Shown here in pieces: positions 1 to 6,925 of a stretch of 11,617 nt of DNA. Below the pieces are notes generated by a model. That model did no database searches. It was given only the letters and a program-made list of their open reading frames with translations, and was not told the DNA's origin. The stretch is from the NCBI GenBank assembly GCA_039029935.1, contig JBCCFC010000301.1, positions 1-11,617 on the forward strand. The letters are read 5' to 3'. The stretch is from G039029935 sp039029935. GTDB lineage: Bacteria; Chloroflexota; Anaerolineae; Caldilineales; Caldilineaceae. Both the position numbers and the translations under genes were made by a program. Numbering within the stretch: position 1 is the first letter of the stretch; every line of letters starts with the position of its first letter.

Positions 1-1022
1 AGAAGACGCTCTTCCTCTGCTTGTTGAACTGCCTGTTCAGCACGTTGAGCCTCCTGCTCTTTGAGAAGACGCTCTTCCTTTACTTGTTGAGCTTTCTGTT
101 TTACTAACATCTCAGCCTGATCAGCTCGTTCGGATTCTTGCTGAAGCAACAGTTTAGTCTGTTCGTACTTTTCAACCGTTTCATCATATAAACGTTGAAA
201 TTCTGCTGAAGTTAGAACAGGTTTACCATCTTTACGATAGCATTTAATCAGGTCGCCATCATCCTCATGCCAATCGAGCCACATCTGAACGGGTTCCATC
301 CAAACTTGACCACGTTCATTGGGTTCGATTGCTACATAGCCATCATTGGTCAGTTGATAGCCATAAAATTTGTGATCCTTCGCAACATTATCGGCAATAA
401 AATAGTATGGAACGCCAACTTCTTCATACAACCGTAATTTTTTCTTAAAATCATTTTCATAGGTCGATTCTGATGATAGCTCAATTACCATTTCTGGTGC
501 AGAACCATGCTCCCCAACAATGTATGTGCCGGGGCTACTACCTTTCAAATCTGAGTCCAGAAAGATGGCTATATCTGGGCCAAGTGGTTTTACCGTTGGC
601 GACTCCCACTTGACGAGCGTGTCTGACAGGATAACATGTTTTGGTTCATAGGCGAGCTGTCGGTCACAGGCAGCCGTTAATGTTGCGATGTTGATGCCAT
701 GTTTTGCGTTTTGCACGTGATAATCCTCTTCTTCTGGGTGGAGGAGGTCCTCCTGTTTGAGTGGTATGATTTCTCCTGTATAGGTGATATTGCCCTCTTC
801 GTCAATCTCTTTGACATAACGCCACCCGTATTTATAGATGTCGTCATCGGTTGACTCAGGTGCGACTACACCTTTGTTGGTAGTCGAGGGTTTGTGTACA
901 CCATTGCCCGATGCACCGTTGTTTTCTGCACCATTTCCATAACTTGGGTTGTATACATCTTCAATTCTCATGATATCAGCTTGGGCAGGGGAAACATCTT
1001 TTGTTTTTGTCAAAACAGTCAT
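1..1022 (-). CDS. Uma2-family putative PD-(D/E)XK nuclease with coiled-coil tail (partial, 3' end outside window)
   Basis: The reading frame stays open from the ATG at 1022 to the window edge, giving 340 codons without a stop. The start has a good Shine-Dalgarno GGAGGT at 1031-1036, 8 nt upstream. After about 70 low-complexity N-terminal residues, the Uma2 fold (PF05685) is recognisable: PDIAIF near residues 148-153, PEMVIELSSEST near 172-183 and GVPYYFIAD near 201-209. These match the conserved PD, (D/E)-x-S and GVPxYW-like positions of the family, a restriction-endonuclease-like fold often found in many copies in Cyanobacteria and Chloroflexota. From about residue 275 the chain becomes a Glu/Gln/Lys/Arg-rich coiled coil with a 21-residue (three-heptad) repeat, and the DNA word agaagacgctcttcct recurs 63 bp apart. 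The cellular role of Uma2 proteins is not settled, and nuclease activity is inferred only from the fold. It sits 57 bp after the preceding gene and may be co-transcribed with it. Confidence 0.85.
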   Translation of the reverse strand, partial: MTVLTKTKDVSPAQADIMRIEDVYNPSYGNGAENNGASGNGVHKPSTTNKGVVAPESTDDDIYKYGWRYVKEIDEEGNITYTGEIIPLKQEDLLHPEEEDYHVQNAKHGINIATLTAACDRQLAYEPKHVILSDTLVKWESPTVKPLGPDIAIFLDSDLKGSSPGTYIVGEHGSAPEMVIELSSESTYENDFKKKLRLYEEVGVPYYFIADNVAKDHKFYGYQLTNDGYVAIEPNERGQVWMEPVQMWLDWHEDDGDLIKCYRKDGKPVLTSAEFQRLYDETVEKYEQTKLLLQQESERADQAEMLVKQKAQQVKEERLLKEQEAQRAEQAVQQAEEERL

Positions 1023-1079
1023 CGGCTTATACCTCCAAAAAATCTATACGAGCAAAAACCAACAAAGCATCATCAACGT

Positions 1080-2990
1080 TTAATCTTTCTCAACCCGAAT
1101 CACGACTTGTCTACCAAACAACGAACGATAGAGCATCCACAAGAACAATAATATCACGAGCAAAAGAATGCCAACGACCAGTGCAAGGCGTTGGGCTGTA
1201 TATTTCATAATCATGAGTGGAATCGAGACGGTACTCGACCCGTTGACTTGGCTCACGAGGTCGGTTGCCAAGTTCACAAAACTGTCGGGGCTGGTGAGGA
1301 AGTCAATGGCAGCACCAACATCTTCGCTATCTGCCAGTAGGGAACGGGTTCGCTCACTTTTCAGTGTATCGATTACCCCAGGCTCGGCAATAAGACGAGA
1401 GATCAGACGATTGGTCTGCATCTGGTCAAGTTCATCAATATATGACGCGACCCATGCGAGATCATCGGCAGAAAGGGTCTCCGCCAATTCATTCATGTTG
1501 GCGGTGGCGAGTGTGTGCAGGGTGCTAATTTCTTCATTGGTGAGTAGGGATAGTTTGGCGGCAATGGCAGGGTCTGTAACTTCGGCAAGGGCTTCTAGTG
1601 TTTCACGGGTGACGCTATCTGGTGATTTGTGTTTGTAGAGTTCAAGGTTTACGACGGTCGATAGATATGAGTCTGCCATCTCTGCCCATGAGAGCGTTTC
1701 GGACAGGGAACCATTGTGACGTGCAATCTCAAATGCCTCAAGTGGTAAACCCGCCGCCTGCAAAAATGAGCCGTCGAGAATTGACTGCTCAAAGCCCAGT
1801 TGGCCAATACTTTGAATCACAATATCAGCCAATTCTGCTACTTTGGGTAGATCGCCAATTTCGGTGAGGATGGCACGGAAGTCAGCGTTCTGTTCCGCTA
1901 GGGATAGCGTTTGGCGGTATTTGCGGTTAAACTCTTGCCATTCATTGTAGAGTTCATTGGCAATTTGACGGGCGAGTTCGGGCAATTCACGTCGTAGTTC
2001 TGGTTCCACTTCGTCAATGATGGCTGTTTTAAGCGTACTTTTTACGTCCAGCGATTTGAGTGATGTTTGAATTTCGGGCAATGCACCGTCGCGGCTGGTG
2101 TAGAGATCATAGGCGATTAATCCCAAGCCTACTACCCAACCAACTGCGGGGATGATTGACGAGCCTGCGCGCCCAACGACGCGACCAACAACACGTCCCC
2201 CAACCCGTTTTGCAATCGTGCGGCCAATGCGTTGAACAATCCCCTTGGCGATCTGTGCGGCAATAATCACGCCAATACCACCCAGCCCCACTTGGTGCAT
2301 CTCGACAATCGACAAAATGCCTGTCTCAAGTTCCTCACTGTCCAGCGTAATTCCTTCGGTAGATGCTTCTAGCTGTTGAGCAAAGGCGGAGACAATGGCT
2401 GTGGAGTAGTTGTTGTCGATAAATGAACGCAAACAGACCAATGTGACCGCAACCGACTCGGCGGAGATAGCTGTTAGTTGAACGGCAATATCTTCGGCAA
2501 TCGCCAGAGAGAGCGCATCAATGGCCTCACGGAATTCGATACTACCAAAGGTGTAGTCGGCCACCTGCGTCGTCAATTCCTCGGCTTTTTCCGGCGACCA
2601 TCCCGATAGGAACTTGTCCCAAATATCGGTCTCACGTTGAAGCCTTGCCACCGCCTCATCAACACGGGCATCAATCAAGGCATCCACGTTGAGCGTTGTC
2701 CATTGGCGATTGACAATGGTCGCGATGTCGATATCTGCGCCATTGCTGGCAACCAAATCCTGAGCAACCTCGTTGAGTGCGTTGCGTAAATCGGCTTCGG
2801 CAACGTTGGCACAAGGTACTTCCTCGTTACTTGTTTGTGCAGTAATTTTAGCAGTGGTTTGTGCAATCGAAAATGAAGACAGACCCTTTTCAGGGATAAT
2901 GGGGCTGAGAGCGATCACAAAACTCATGACAAGCATCATGAATTTGTATGGTGACTTAGTATGTGTTGTATGTTGATTGAATTTTTTCAT
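1080..2990 (-). CDS. Unrecognised signal-peptide and C-terminally membrane-anchored protein, 636 aa
   Basis: I do not recognise this family. The ATG at 2990 gives MKKFNQH followed by a basic stretch and a hydrophobic segment (about residues 18-33), which looks like a signal peptide or N-terminal anchor. An upstream in-frame TTG at 3008 would add six residues, but neither start has a clear Shine-Dalgarno. Residues about 60-235 are acidic and helical. Residues about 236-296 are hydrophobic and Gly-rich, with GGRVVGRVVGRAG followed by a membrane-like stretch ending in GLGLIAYDLY. Residues about 300-595 are again helical and Glu/Leu/Ala-rich. A strong hydrophobic segment near 603-622 is followed by a short basic tail ending VIRVEKD. 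This suggests a mostly extracytoplasmic helical protein anchored at its C-terminus, with a central segment that may insert in the membrane. The gene is separated from leuA by a hairpin and about 100 bp, so it is probably a separate unit. Confidence 0.75.
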   Translation of the reverse strand: MKKFNQHTTHTKSPYKFMMLVMSFVIALSPIIPEKGLSSFSIAQTTAKITAQTSNEEVPCANVAEADLRNALNEVAQDLVASNGADIDIATIVNRQWTTLNVDALIDARVDEAVARLQRETDIWDKFLSGWSPEKAEELTTQVADYTFGSIEFREAIDALSLAIAEDIAVQLTAISAESVAVTLVCLRSFIDNNYSTAIVSAFAQQLEASTEGITLDSEELETGILSIVEMHQVGLGGIGVIIAAQIAKGIVQRIGRTIAKRVGGRVVGRVVGRAGSSIIPAVGWVVGLGLIAYDLYTSRDGALPEIQTSLKSLDVKSTLKTAIIDEVEPELRRELPELARQIANELYNEWQEFNRKYRQTLSLAEQNADFRAILTEIGDLPKVAELADIVIQSIGQLGFEQSILDGSFLQAAGLPLEAFEIARHNGSLSETLSWAEMADSYLSTVVNLELYKHKSPDSVTRETLEALAEVTDPAIAAKLSLLTNEEISTLHTLATANMNELAETLSADDLAWVASYIDELDQMQTNRLISRLIAEPGVIDTLKSERTRSLLADSEDVGAAIDFLTSPDSFVNLATDLVSQVNGSSTVSIPLMIMKYTAQRLALVVGILLLVILLFLWMLYRSLFGRQVVIRVEKD

Positions 2991-3046
2991 GGTTCTGTGT
3001 GTGAACAACCTTTAAGAATCTGTCTATTTCTATGCTGGACTATGAG

Positions 3047-3079
3047 AGAAACCGAGCTTTTATAAAAAACTCGGTTTCT
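3047..3079 (-). terminator. Hairpin after leuA, possible weak terminator
   Basis: A perfect 10-bp stem (3047-3056 with 3070-3079, agaaaccgag / ctcggtttct) lies 13 bp beyond the leuA stop. The loop can extend the stem by four A-T pairs next to one bulged base. No clear U-run follows the stem on either strand, so classical intrinsic termination is uncertain. It could instead be a 3'-end stabilising hairpin, or part of the upstream region of the next gene. Confidence 0.4.
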
Positions 3080-3092
3080 AATTAGCTAATGC

Positions 3093-4886
3093 TTACGCCG
3101 CCATAGGCATTGCTACATCCGCCGCAATGTTGACAGCAGAACTTTCTGTACCCTGTGCCGCCAATGCTTTGTTGACCGCCTGCATATATGCCTTGGCGCT
3201 GGCAACCACGATGTCCGTATCAACGCCACGCCCGCTAAACAGACGACGACGTTGGCGACCTTGTGCGGTTTCAGCATAGCCAAACTCTTCTGGTATCTCA
3301 ATGCGCACAGTCACATCGCCATTGGCATCCATACCATCGGTGATACCTTGCACCAAATATTCGGACAGGTTGGTTTCGATACCGACAATGCGATTGATGC
3401 CTTTGTAAACAGCGTCAACAGGCCCTGTCCCAAAACCAGCGTCGCGGTGCTGTTTATCCGTGCTGCTCTCACGCAATGTCACCACGGCTGTCGGTGTCAC
3501 GGTGCTGCCACACTGCACCTGAACATCCATCAATTCCCACACTTCCTCTGGCTGATACAGTTCATCGCCCACCAGTGCCTCCAAATCGACATCGGTGACG
3601 GTCTTTTTCTTGTCCGCCAAATCTTTAAAGCGCACAAAGACATCCTGCAATTCTTCACGAGACAGTGTGTAGCCCATCTCTTCCAGTTTGCTGCGCAGGG
3701 CATGACGGCCACTATGTTTGCCCAATACCAGCTTGCTTTGGTTCAGGCCAATCGTAGAGGCGTCCATGATTTCATAGGTGCGCTTGTTTTTCAGCATACC
3801 ATCTTGGTGGATGCCTGCCTCGTGTGCAAAGGCGTTGGCCCCGACGATGGCCTTGTTGGGCTGAATGACCATGCCTGTATAGCGGCTGACCATGTCGCTA
3901 CTACGATGGATTTCCTGTGGTGTAATGTTGGTGGTCAGGCCAAAGACAGGCTCGCGCACCTCAATTGCCATAACGCTTTCTTCCAAGCTGGTGTTGCCAG
4001 CGCGTTCGCCAATGCCATTGATGGTCACTTCTACCTGACGTGCGCCATTTTGCACACCTGCTAGCGTATTGGCCGTTGCCAGTCCCAAGTCGTTGTGACA
4101 GTGGGTGCTGAAGATGACATCTTCACCACCAGGTACATTTTCACGCAGATGTTTGATCAGCCCACCAAACTCTTCCGGTGTGGTGTAGCCCACTGTGTCT
4201 GGAATGTTCAGTGTGGTTGCACCTGCACGGATAGCAACTTCCAACACCTGTACCAGAAACGCTGGGTCGCTACGCCCTGCATCTTCGGGGCTAAACTCGA
4301 TCTCGTCACACAGACTGTGTGCGTATTCAACCATATCGCCGATAGTTTCCAGCACCTCATTGCGGCTCATGCGCAACTTGTGGTCCATGTGAATATCGCT
4401 GGTGGCGATGAAGGTATGGATACGAGGTCGCACTGCGCCTTGCACCGCTTCCCATGCCTTGTCGATGTCGTTCTTGTTGGCGCGTGCCAGCCCCGCAATT
4501 TTGGGTGGCGGCATAACATTGCCATCGGCATCGACACGTGCTTCACAACCAATGGTGTTGGCAATTTGCTGAACGGCATCCAAATCACCAGGGCTGGCGG
4601 CAGGAAAGCCCGCTTCCATAACATCAACACCCAATTTTGCCAGTTGGCGTGCGATTTCCAATTTTTCCTGTGAATTTAGTGTGGCTCCAGGACTTTGCTC
4701 ACCATCACGCAAAGTTGTGTCAAAGACCTGTACGATATTGCCATGCGCAATCTCGCGAGCATGGGCGCGGATGTCGTCGATCCTAAATTGGCTCACATCC
4801 ACATCATCAATAGCACTGGCCCCCGTTGATGTGCTGGTTGATGCATCTGCCAAAGAAATTGTATTATTTGCTGTTGTATTACTCAT
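3093..4886 (-). CDS. leuA: 2-isopropylmalate synthase
   Basis: LeuA condenses acetyl-CoA with 2-oxoisovalerate to give 2-isopropylmalate, the committed step to leucine (EC 2.3.3.13), in the cytoplasm. The HMGL-like TIM barrel is clear: DTTLRDGEQ at residues 56-64, FSPEDAGRSDP near 198-208, NIPDTVGYTTP near 227-237, the metal-binding HCHNDLGLA at 262-270 and GIGERAGN at 291-298. Linker motifs HQDGMLKNKRTYE and LGKHSGRHAL precede the C-terminal LeuA regulatory domain (from about residue 430, with GTGPVDAVYKGIN and GRGVDTDIV), which mediates leucine feedback inhibition in this family. At 597 aa it is somewhat long because of a Ser/Thr-rich N-terminal extension of about 48 residues. The ATG has GGAG 9 nt upstream. 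Its start overlaps the end of a 48-codon ORF (4879-5025), suggesting translational coupling. It is the last gene of the ilv-leu cluster. Confidence 0.97.
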   Translation of the reverse strand: MSNTTANNTISLADASTSTSTGASAIDDVDVSQFRIDDIRAHAREIAHGNIVQVFDTTLRDGEQSPGATLNSQEKLEIARQLAKLGVDVMEAGFPAASPGDLDAVQQIANTIGCEARVDADGNVMPPPKIAGLARANKNDIDKAWEAVQGAVRPRIHTFIATSDIHMDHKLRMSRNEVLETIGDMVEYAHSLCDEIEFSPEDAGRSDPAFLVQVLEVAIRAGATTLNIPDTVGYTTPEEFGGLIKHLRENVPGGEDVIFSTHCHNDLGLATANTLAGVQNGARQVEVTINGIGERAGNTSLEESVMAIEVREPVFGLTTNITPQEIHRSSDMVSRYTGMVIQPNKAIVGANAFAHEAGIHQDGMLKNKRTYEIMDASTIGLNQSKLVLGKHSGRHALRSKLEEMGYTLSREELQDVFVRFKDLADKKKTVTDVDLEALVGDELYQPEEVWELMDVQVQCGSTVTPTAVVTLRESSTDKQHRDAGFGTGPVDAVYKGINRIVGIETNLSEYLVQGITDGMDANGDVTVRIEIPEEFGYAETAQGRQRRRLFSGRGVDTDIVVASAKAYMQAVNKALAAQGTESSAVNIAADVAMPMAA

Positions 4887-5025
4887 AAGTATTTACTCCA
4901 GAGAGTGATTGCTGAATGATAAATTGATTGATATTAAACTGACTATAGTTATTTACAAATTGTTGATAAAGTTGTACATTATCCTTTTGAAGATCACCTT
5001 TAAGATCAAGGAGACCATCGTCCAT
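4879..5025 (-). CDS. 48-aa small ORF overlapping the leuA start
   Basis: I do not recognise this peptide. It starts at an ATG preceded by a near-perfect Shine-Dalgarno (AGGGGGTGAT, 5031-5040, 5 nt spacer), the best in the window. It ends in a TAA that overlaps leuA by 8 nt, so the leuA ATG lies inside its last codons. It begins MDDGLLDLKGDL and the rest is rich in Gln and Asn, with FNINQFIIQQ in its second half. There is no signal peptide or membrane segment. Leucines cluster near the start (residues 5, 6, 8, 12), but there is no run of leucines and no terminator between it and leuA, so classical leucine attenuation is not supported. The geometry fits translational coupling: ribosomes finishing this ORF could re-initiate at leuA. 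It could equally encode a functional small protein. The reading frame is certain; expression is inferred. Confidence 0.6.
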   Translation of the reverse strand: MDDGLLDLKGDLQKDNVQLYQQFVNNYSQFNINQFIIQQSLSGVNTYE

Positions 5026-5030
5026 AAAGC

Positions 5031-5040
5031 ATCACCCCCT
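5031..5040 (-). promoter_or_regulatory. Near-ideal ribosome binding site of the 48-aa ORF
   Basis: AGGGGGTGAT pairs with ten consecutive bases at the usual 3' end of bacterial 16S rRNA (one position as a G-U pair), with GCTTT before the ATG at 5025. It is stronger than the leuA, ilvB or ilvC sites and is the main reason to believe the small ORF is translated. Confidence 0.75.
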
Positions 5041-5053
5041 TTCGTATGATTTT

Positions 5054-5148
5054 GGTAGGTCGGTGTTTGGTAGGTCGGTGTTCGGTAGACCGGAACTGAC
5101 TCACCGACCTACTGATCTACTGACCCACCGACTTACCGACCCACCGAC
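5054..5148. repeat. Repeat-built hairpin between ilvC and leuA
   Basis: On the plus strand two tandem copies of a 15-bp unit (ggtaggtcggtgtt plus t or c, 5054-5083) and a degenerate third face inverted copies of the core (caccgacctac, caccgacttacc and related 8-mers, 5101-5148). Nested stems form: 5070-5080 pairs perfectly with 5102-5112 (11 bp), and 5054-5065 pairs with 5126-5137 (12 bp, one G-T pair). The right arm is made of roughly 8-nt units of the gtcggtgg/gtcagtag type. It starts directly after the ilvC stop and ends just before the small ORF's Shine-Dalgarno. The same unit recurs at 11371-11460. No U-run follows, so it is not an obvious intrinsic terminator. Confidence 0.8.
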
Positions 5149-5150
5149 AA

Positions 5151-6155
5151 TTACCCAATTTCTTTCGCATCCATAAAGGACATCATCTTGCGCAGTTCTT
5201 TACCGACAGTCTCAAGCTGCTGGCTCTGCTCTGCCTCACGACGGTTGTAGTAAATCTTGCCACCACCGTGATACTCGTCCATCCACTCTTCTGCAAATGA
5301 ACCATCTTGAATGTCTTTGAGGACACCCTTCATGGCCTGTCGAACCTCATCGGTGATCACACGCTGACCGCTCTTGTAATCGCCCCATTCTGCCGTGTCA
5401 CTGACGCTGTAGCGCATATAGTTGAGGCCACCTTCGTACATGAGATCAACAATCAACTTGAGTTCGTGCAGACATTCAAAGTAGGCAATTTCCGGTTGGT
5501 AGCCCGCATCGACCAACGTCTCAAAACCAGCTTTGACCAACTCGCTGACGCCGCCACAAAGGACAGCCTGCTCACCAAAGAGGTCGGTCTCGGTCTCTTC
5601 GGCAAAAGTTGTCTCAAGGATACCCGCACGTGCGCTACCGATGCCCTTGGCGTAGGCGAGTGCATTGGCGAGTGCATTGCCACTAGAATCCTGATGTACG
5701 GCGACCAATGCGGGCACCCCAGAGCCTTCGGTAAAGACCTCACGGACACGATGTCCTGGTGCTTTGGGTGCAACCATTGAAATGTCAACGCCCTCTGGTG
5801 CAGTGATAAAGCCATAGCGAACGTTCAAGCCATGCGCAAACATGATGGTATCGCCTTCCTTCAAATTAGGTGCAATATCTTCTTCATAGACCTTGGCCTG
5901 AATCGGGTCTGGCAACACAATCATGATAAAGTCGGCTTCGGCAGCAGCTTCGGCATTGCTGACTACGCGCAATCCATCGGTTTCAGCTTTGGCCTTGCTC
6001 TTACTGCCTTCATATAGGCCAATGCGTACATCCGCTCCACTGTCCTTTAGGTTGAGTGCATGGGCATGTCCCTGGCTACCGTAGCCAATCACCGCGATTT
6101 TTTTGCCATCTAAAAGGCTAAAGTCTGCTTGATTTTCGTAATAAATTTTCGCCAT
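5151..6155 (-). CDS. ilvC: Ketol-acid reductoisomerase, class I
   Basis: IlvC isomerises and reduces 2-acetolactate (or 2-aceto-2-hydroxybutyrate) to the 2,3-dihydroxy acid with NADPH and magnesium (EC 1.1.1.86), the second step of valine and isoleucine synthesis. The N-terminal Rossmann domain has GYGSQGH at residues 24-30, and a GLYEGSKSKAKAE loop (47-59) whose two serines are typical of NADPH-specific class I enzymes. APKAPGHRVR (129-138) contains the active-site Lys/Pro region. Metal ligands of the knotted C-terminal domain are present: D191 and E195 in ETDLFGEQ, and E227 and E231 in ECLHELK. The length of 334 aa is normal for class I. The ATG at 6155 has only a weak purine-rich ribosome site (AAGAGA). 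It lies 177 bp after ilvN, a gap filled by a long hairpin, and 125 bp before the small ORF that precedes leuA. Confidence 0.98.
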   Translation of the reverse strand: MAKIYYENQADFSLLDGKKIAVIGYGSQGHAHALNLKDSGADVRIGLYEGSKSKAKAETDGLRVVSNAEAAAEADFIMIVLPDPIQAKVYEEDIAPNLKEGDTIMFAHGLNVRYGFITAPEGVDISMVAPKAPGHRVREVFTEGSGVPALVAVHQDSSGNALANALAYAKGIGSARAGILETTFAEETETDLFGEQAVLCGGVSELVKAGFETLVDAGYQPEIAYFECLHELKLIVDLMYEGGLNYMRYSVSDTAEWGDYKSGQRVITDEVRQAMKGVLKDIQDGSFAEEWMDEYHGGGKIYYNRREAEQSQQLETVGKELRKMMSFMDAKEIG

Positions 6156-6242
6156 TTGAATTCAGTCTCTTTCTTTTTGGTTGATAATAATGAATAAAAC
6201 AATTGAGTGAAACTTAAAAAGTTTCAAAATAAATTTATGCAA

Positions 6243-6329
6243 TACTACAGCGGATTTAGGACGGGAACGTATTTTTTCTCGCGTGTGGGTGCTAAGTAAA
6301 TCCATTCCCCACCTCAATCCGTTGTAGTA
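6243..6329. repeat. Long imperfect inverted repeat between ilvN and ilvC
   Basis: The arms tactacagcggatt (6243-6256) and aatccgttgtagta (6316-6329) pair at 13 of 14 positions. Pairing continues inward with about 10 of the next 13 positions (gacgggaacg region against the cattccccacct region), giving a stem of about 27 bp around a loop of about 35 nt. It begins 3 bp beyond the ilvN stop. It may be a MITE-like or REP-like insertion, an RNA processing or stabilising hairpin, or both. No U-run follows it toward ilvC. The rest of the gap is AT-rich with a small 7-bp hairpin at 6208-6226, and I see no convincing promoter. Confidence 0.75.
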
Positions 6330-6332
6330 CAA

Positions 6333-6914
6333 TTATACACCACCTGTTGCCATACGCGCAGCCAACTTGTCGGTTGCACCATTGCCATTCATGCTGCTGG
6401 CACGCCAGACAGCCGTTGAGCCTTTAAATTTTTGTTGCTTTTTGCCCTGCGTCACAACAACAGGACCTGTGCGGACAAGCTCCAACAGCCCAAAATTATC
6501 CATCAACTCGATGATTGAGTCTACCTTCTCTTCCGTCTCAACCACCTGAATGACCATGCTGTCCAAGGCCACGTCAATCACATCGCCACGATAGATGCTA
6601 ACGATTTGTACAATGTCAGCACGTGTTTCAGGCGTTGTGTTCACCCGCATAAGGGCCATTTCACGCGAGACAATTGGGCGGTCACTCAGGTTTTCCACAC
6701 GGGTCACATCAACAATTTTCCGCAGTTGCTTGATAACCTGATCAGCCATGTGTGCATCACCATCGACCACAAAGGTCATCCGGCTGATGCCCGGCTCTTC
6801 GCTTGAACTGACTTGTAAACTGTCTATGTTAAAATTGCGCCGACGCAACAGCCCTGAAACTCGATTTAAAACACCGGGCTTATCGCGCATCCAGGCCGCT
6901 AGTGTATATTTCAT
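6333..6914 (-). CDS. ilvN: Acetolactate synthase small (regulatory) subunit
   Basis: This regulatory subunit binds valine (and possibly leucine or isoleucine) and stimulates the catalytic IlvB subunit. The N-terminal ACT domain (about residues 3-77) has the usual opening, with KPGVLNRVSGLLRRRNFNI and the following SLQVSSSEEPGISRMTFVV, including the NFNI ligand-loop region. The second conserved domain (about 83-160) contains SREMALMRV and ends near LVRTGPVVV. At 193 aa it is longer than typical 160-170-residue bacterial forms, because of a polar C-terminal tail after residue 160. The ATG is preceded by AAGGAG 7 nt away, and this site overlaps the TAA stop of ilvB (11 bp between the genes). That indicates tight translational coupling of the two subunits. 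Confidence 0.96.
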   Translation of the reverse strand: MKYTLAAWMRDKPGVLNRVSGLLRRRNFNIDSLQVSSSEEPGISRMTFVVDGDAHMADQVIKQLRKIVDVTRVENLSDRPIVSREMALMRVNTTPETRADIVQIVSIYRGDVIDVALDSMVIQVVETEEKVDSIIELMDNFGLLELVRTGPVVVTQGKKQQKFKGSTAVWRASSMNGNGATDKLAARMATGGV

Positions 6915-6925
6915 AATAGGTCTCC

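Noticed and set aside
3047..3079. Strong intrinsic terminator for leuA
   Set aside because: The hairpin is solid but lacks a following U-run on either strand, so it is kept only as a weak candidate.
3252..4064. 270-codon plus-strand open frame opposite leuA
   Set aside because: It is antisense to conserved leuA motifs, with no family features and no Shine-Dalgarno.
4879..5025. Classical leucine attenuator upstream of leuA
   Set aside because: The small ORF has no run of leucine codons, and no terminator lies between it and leuA.
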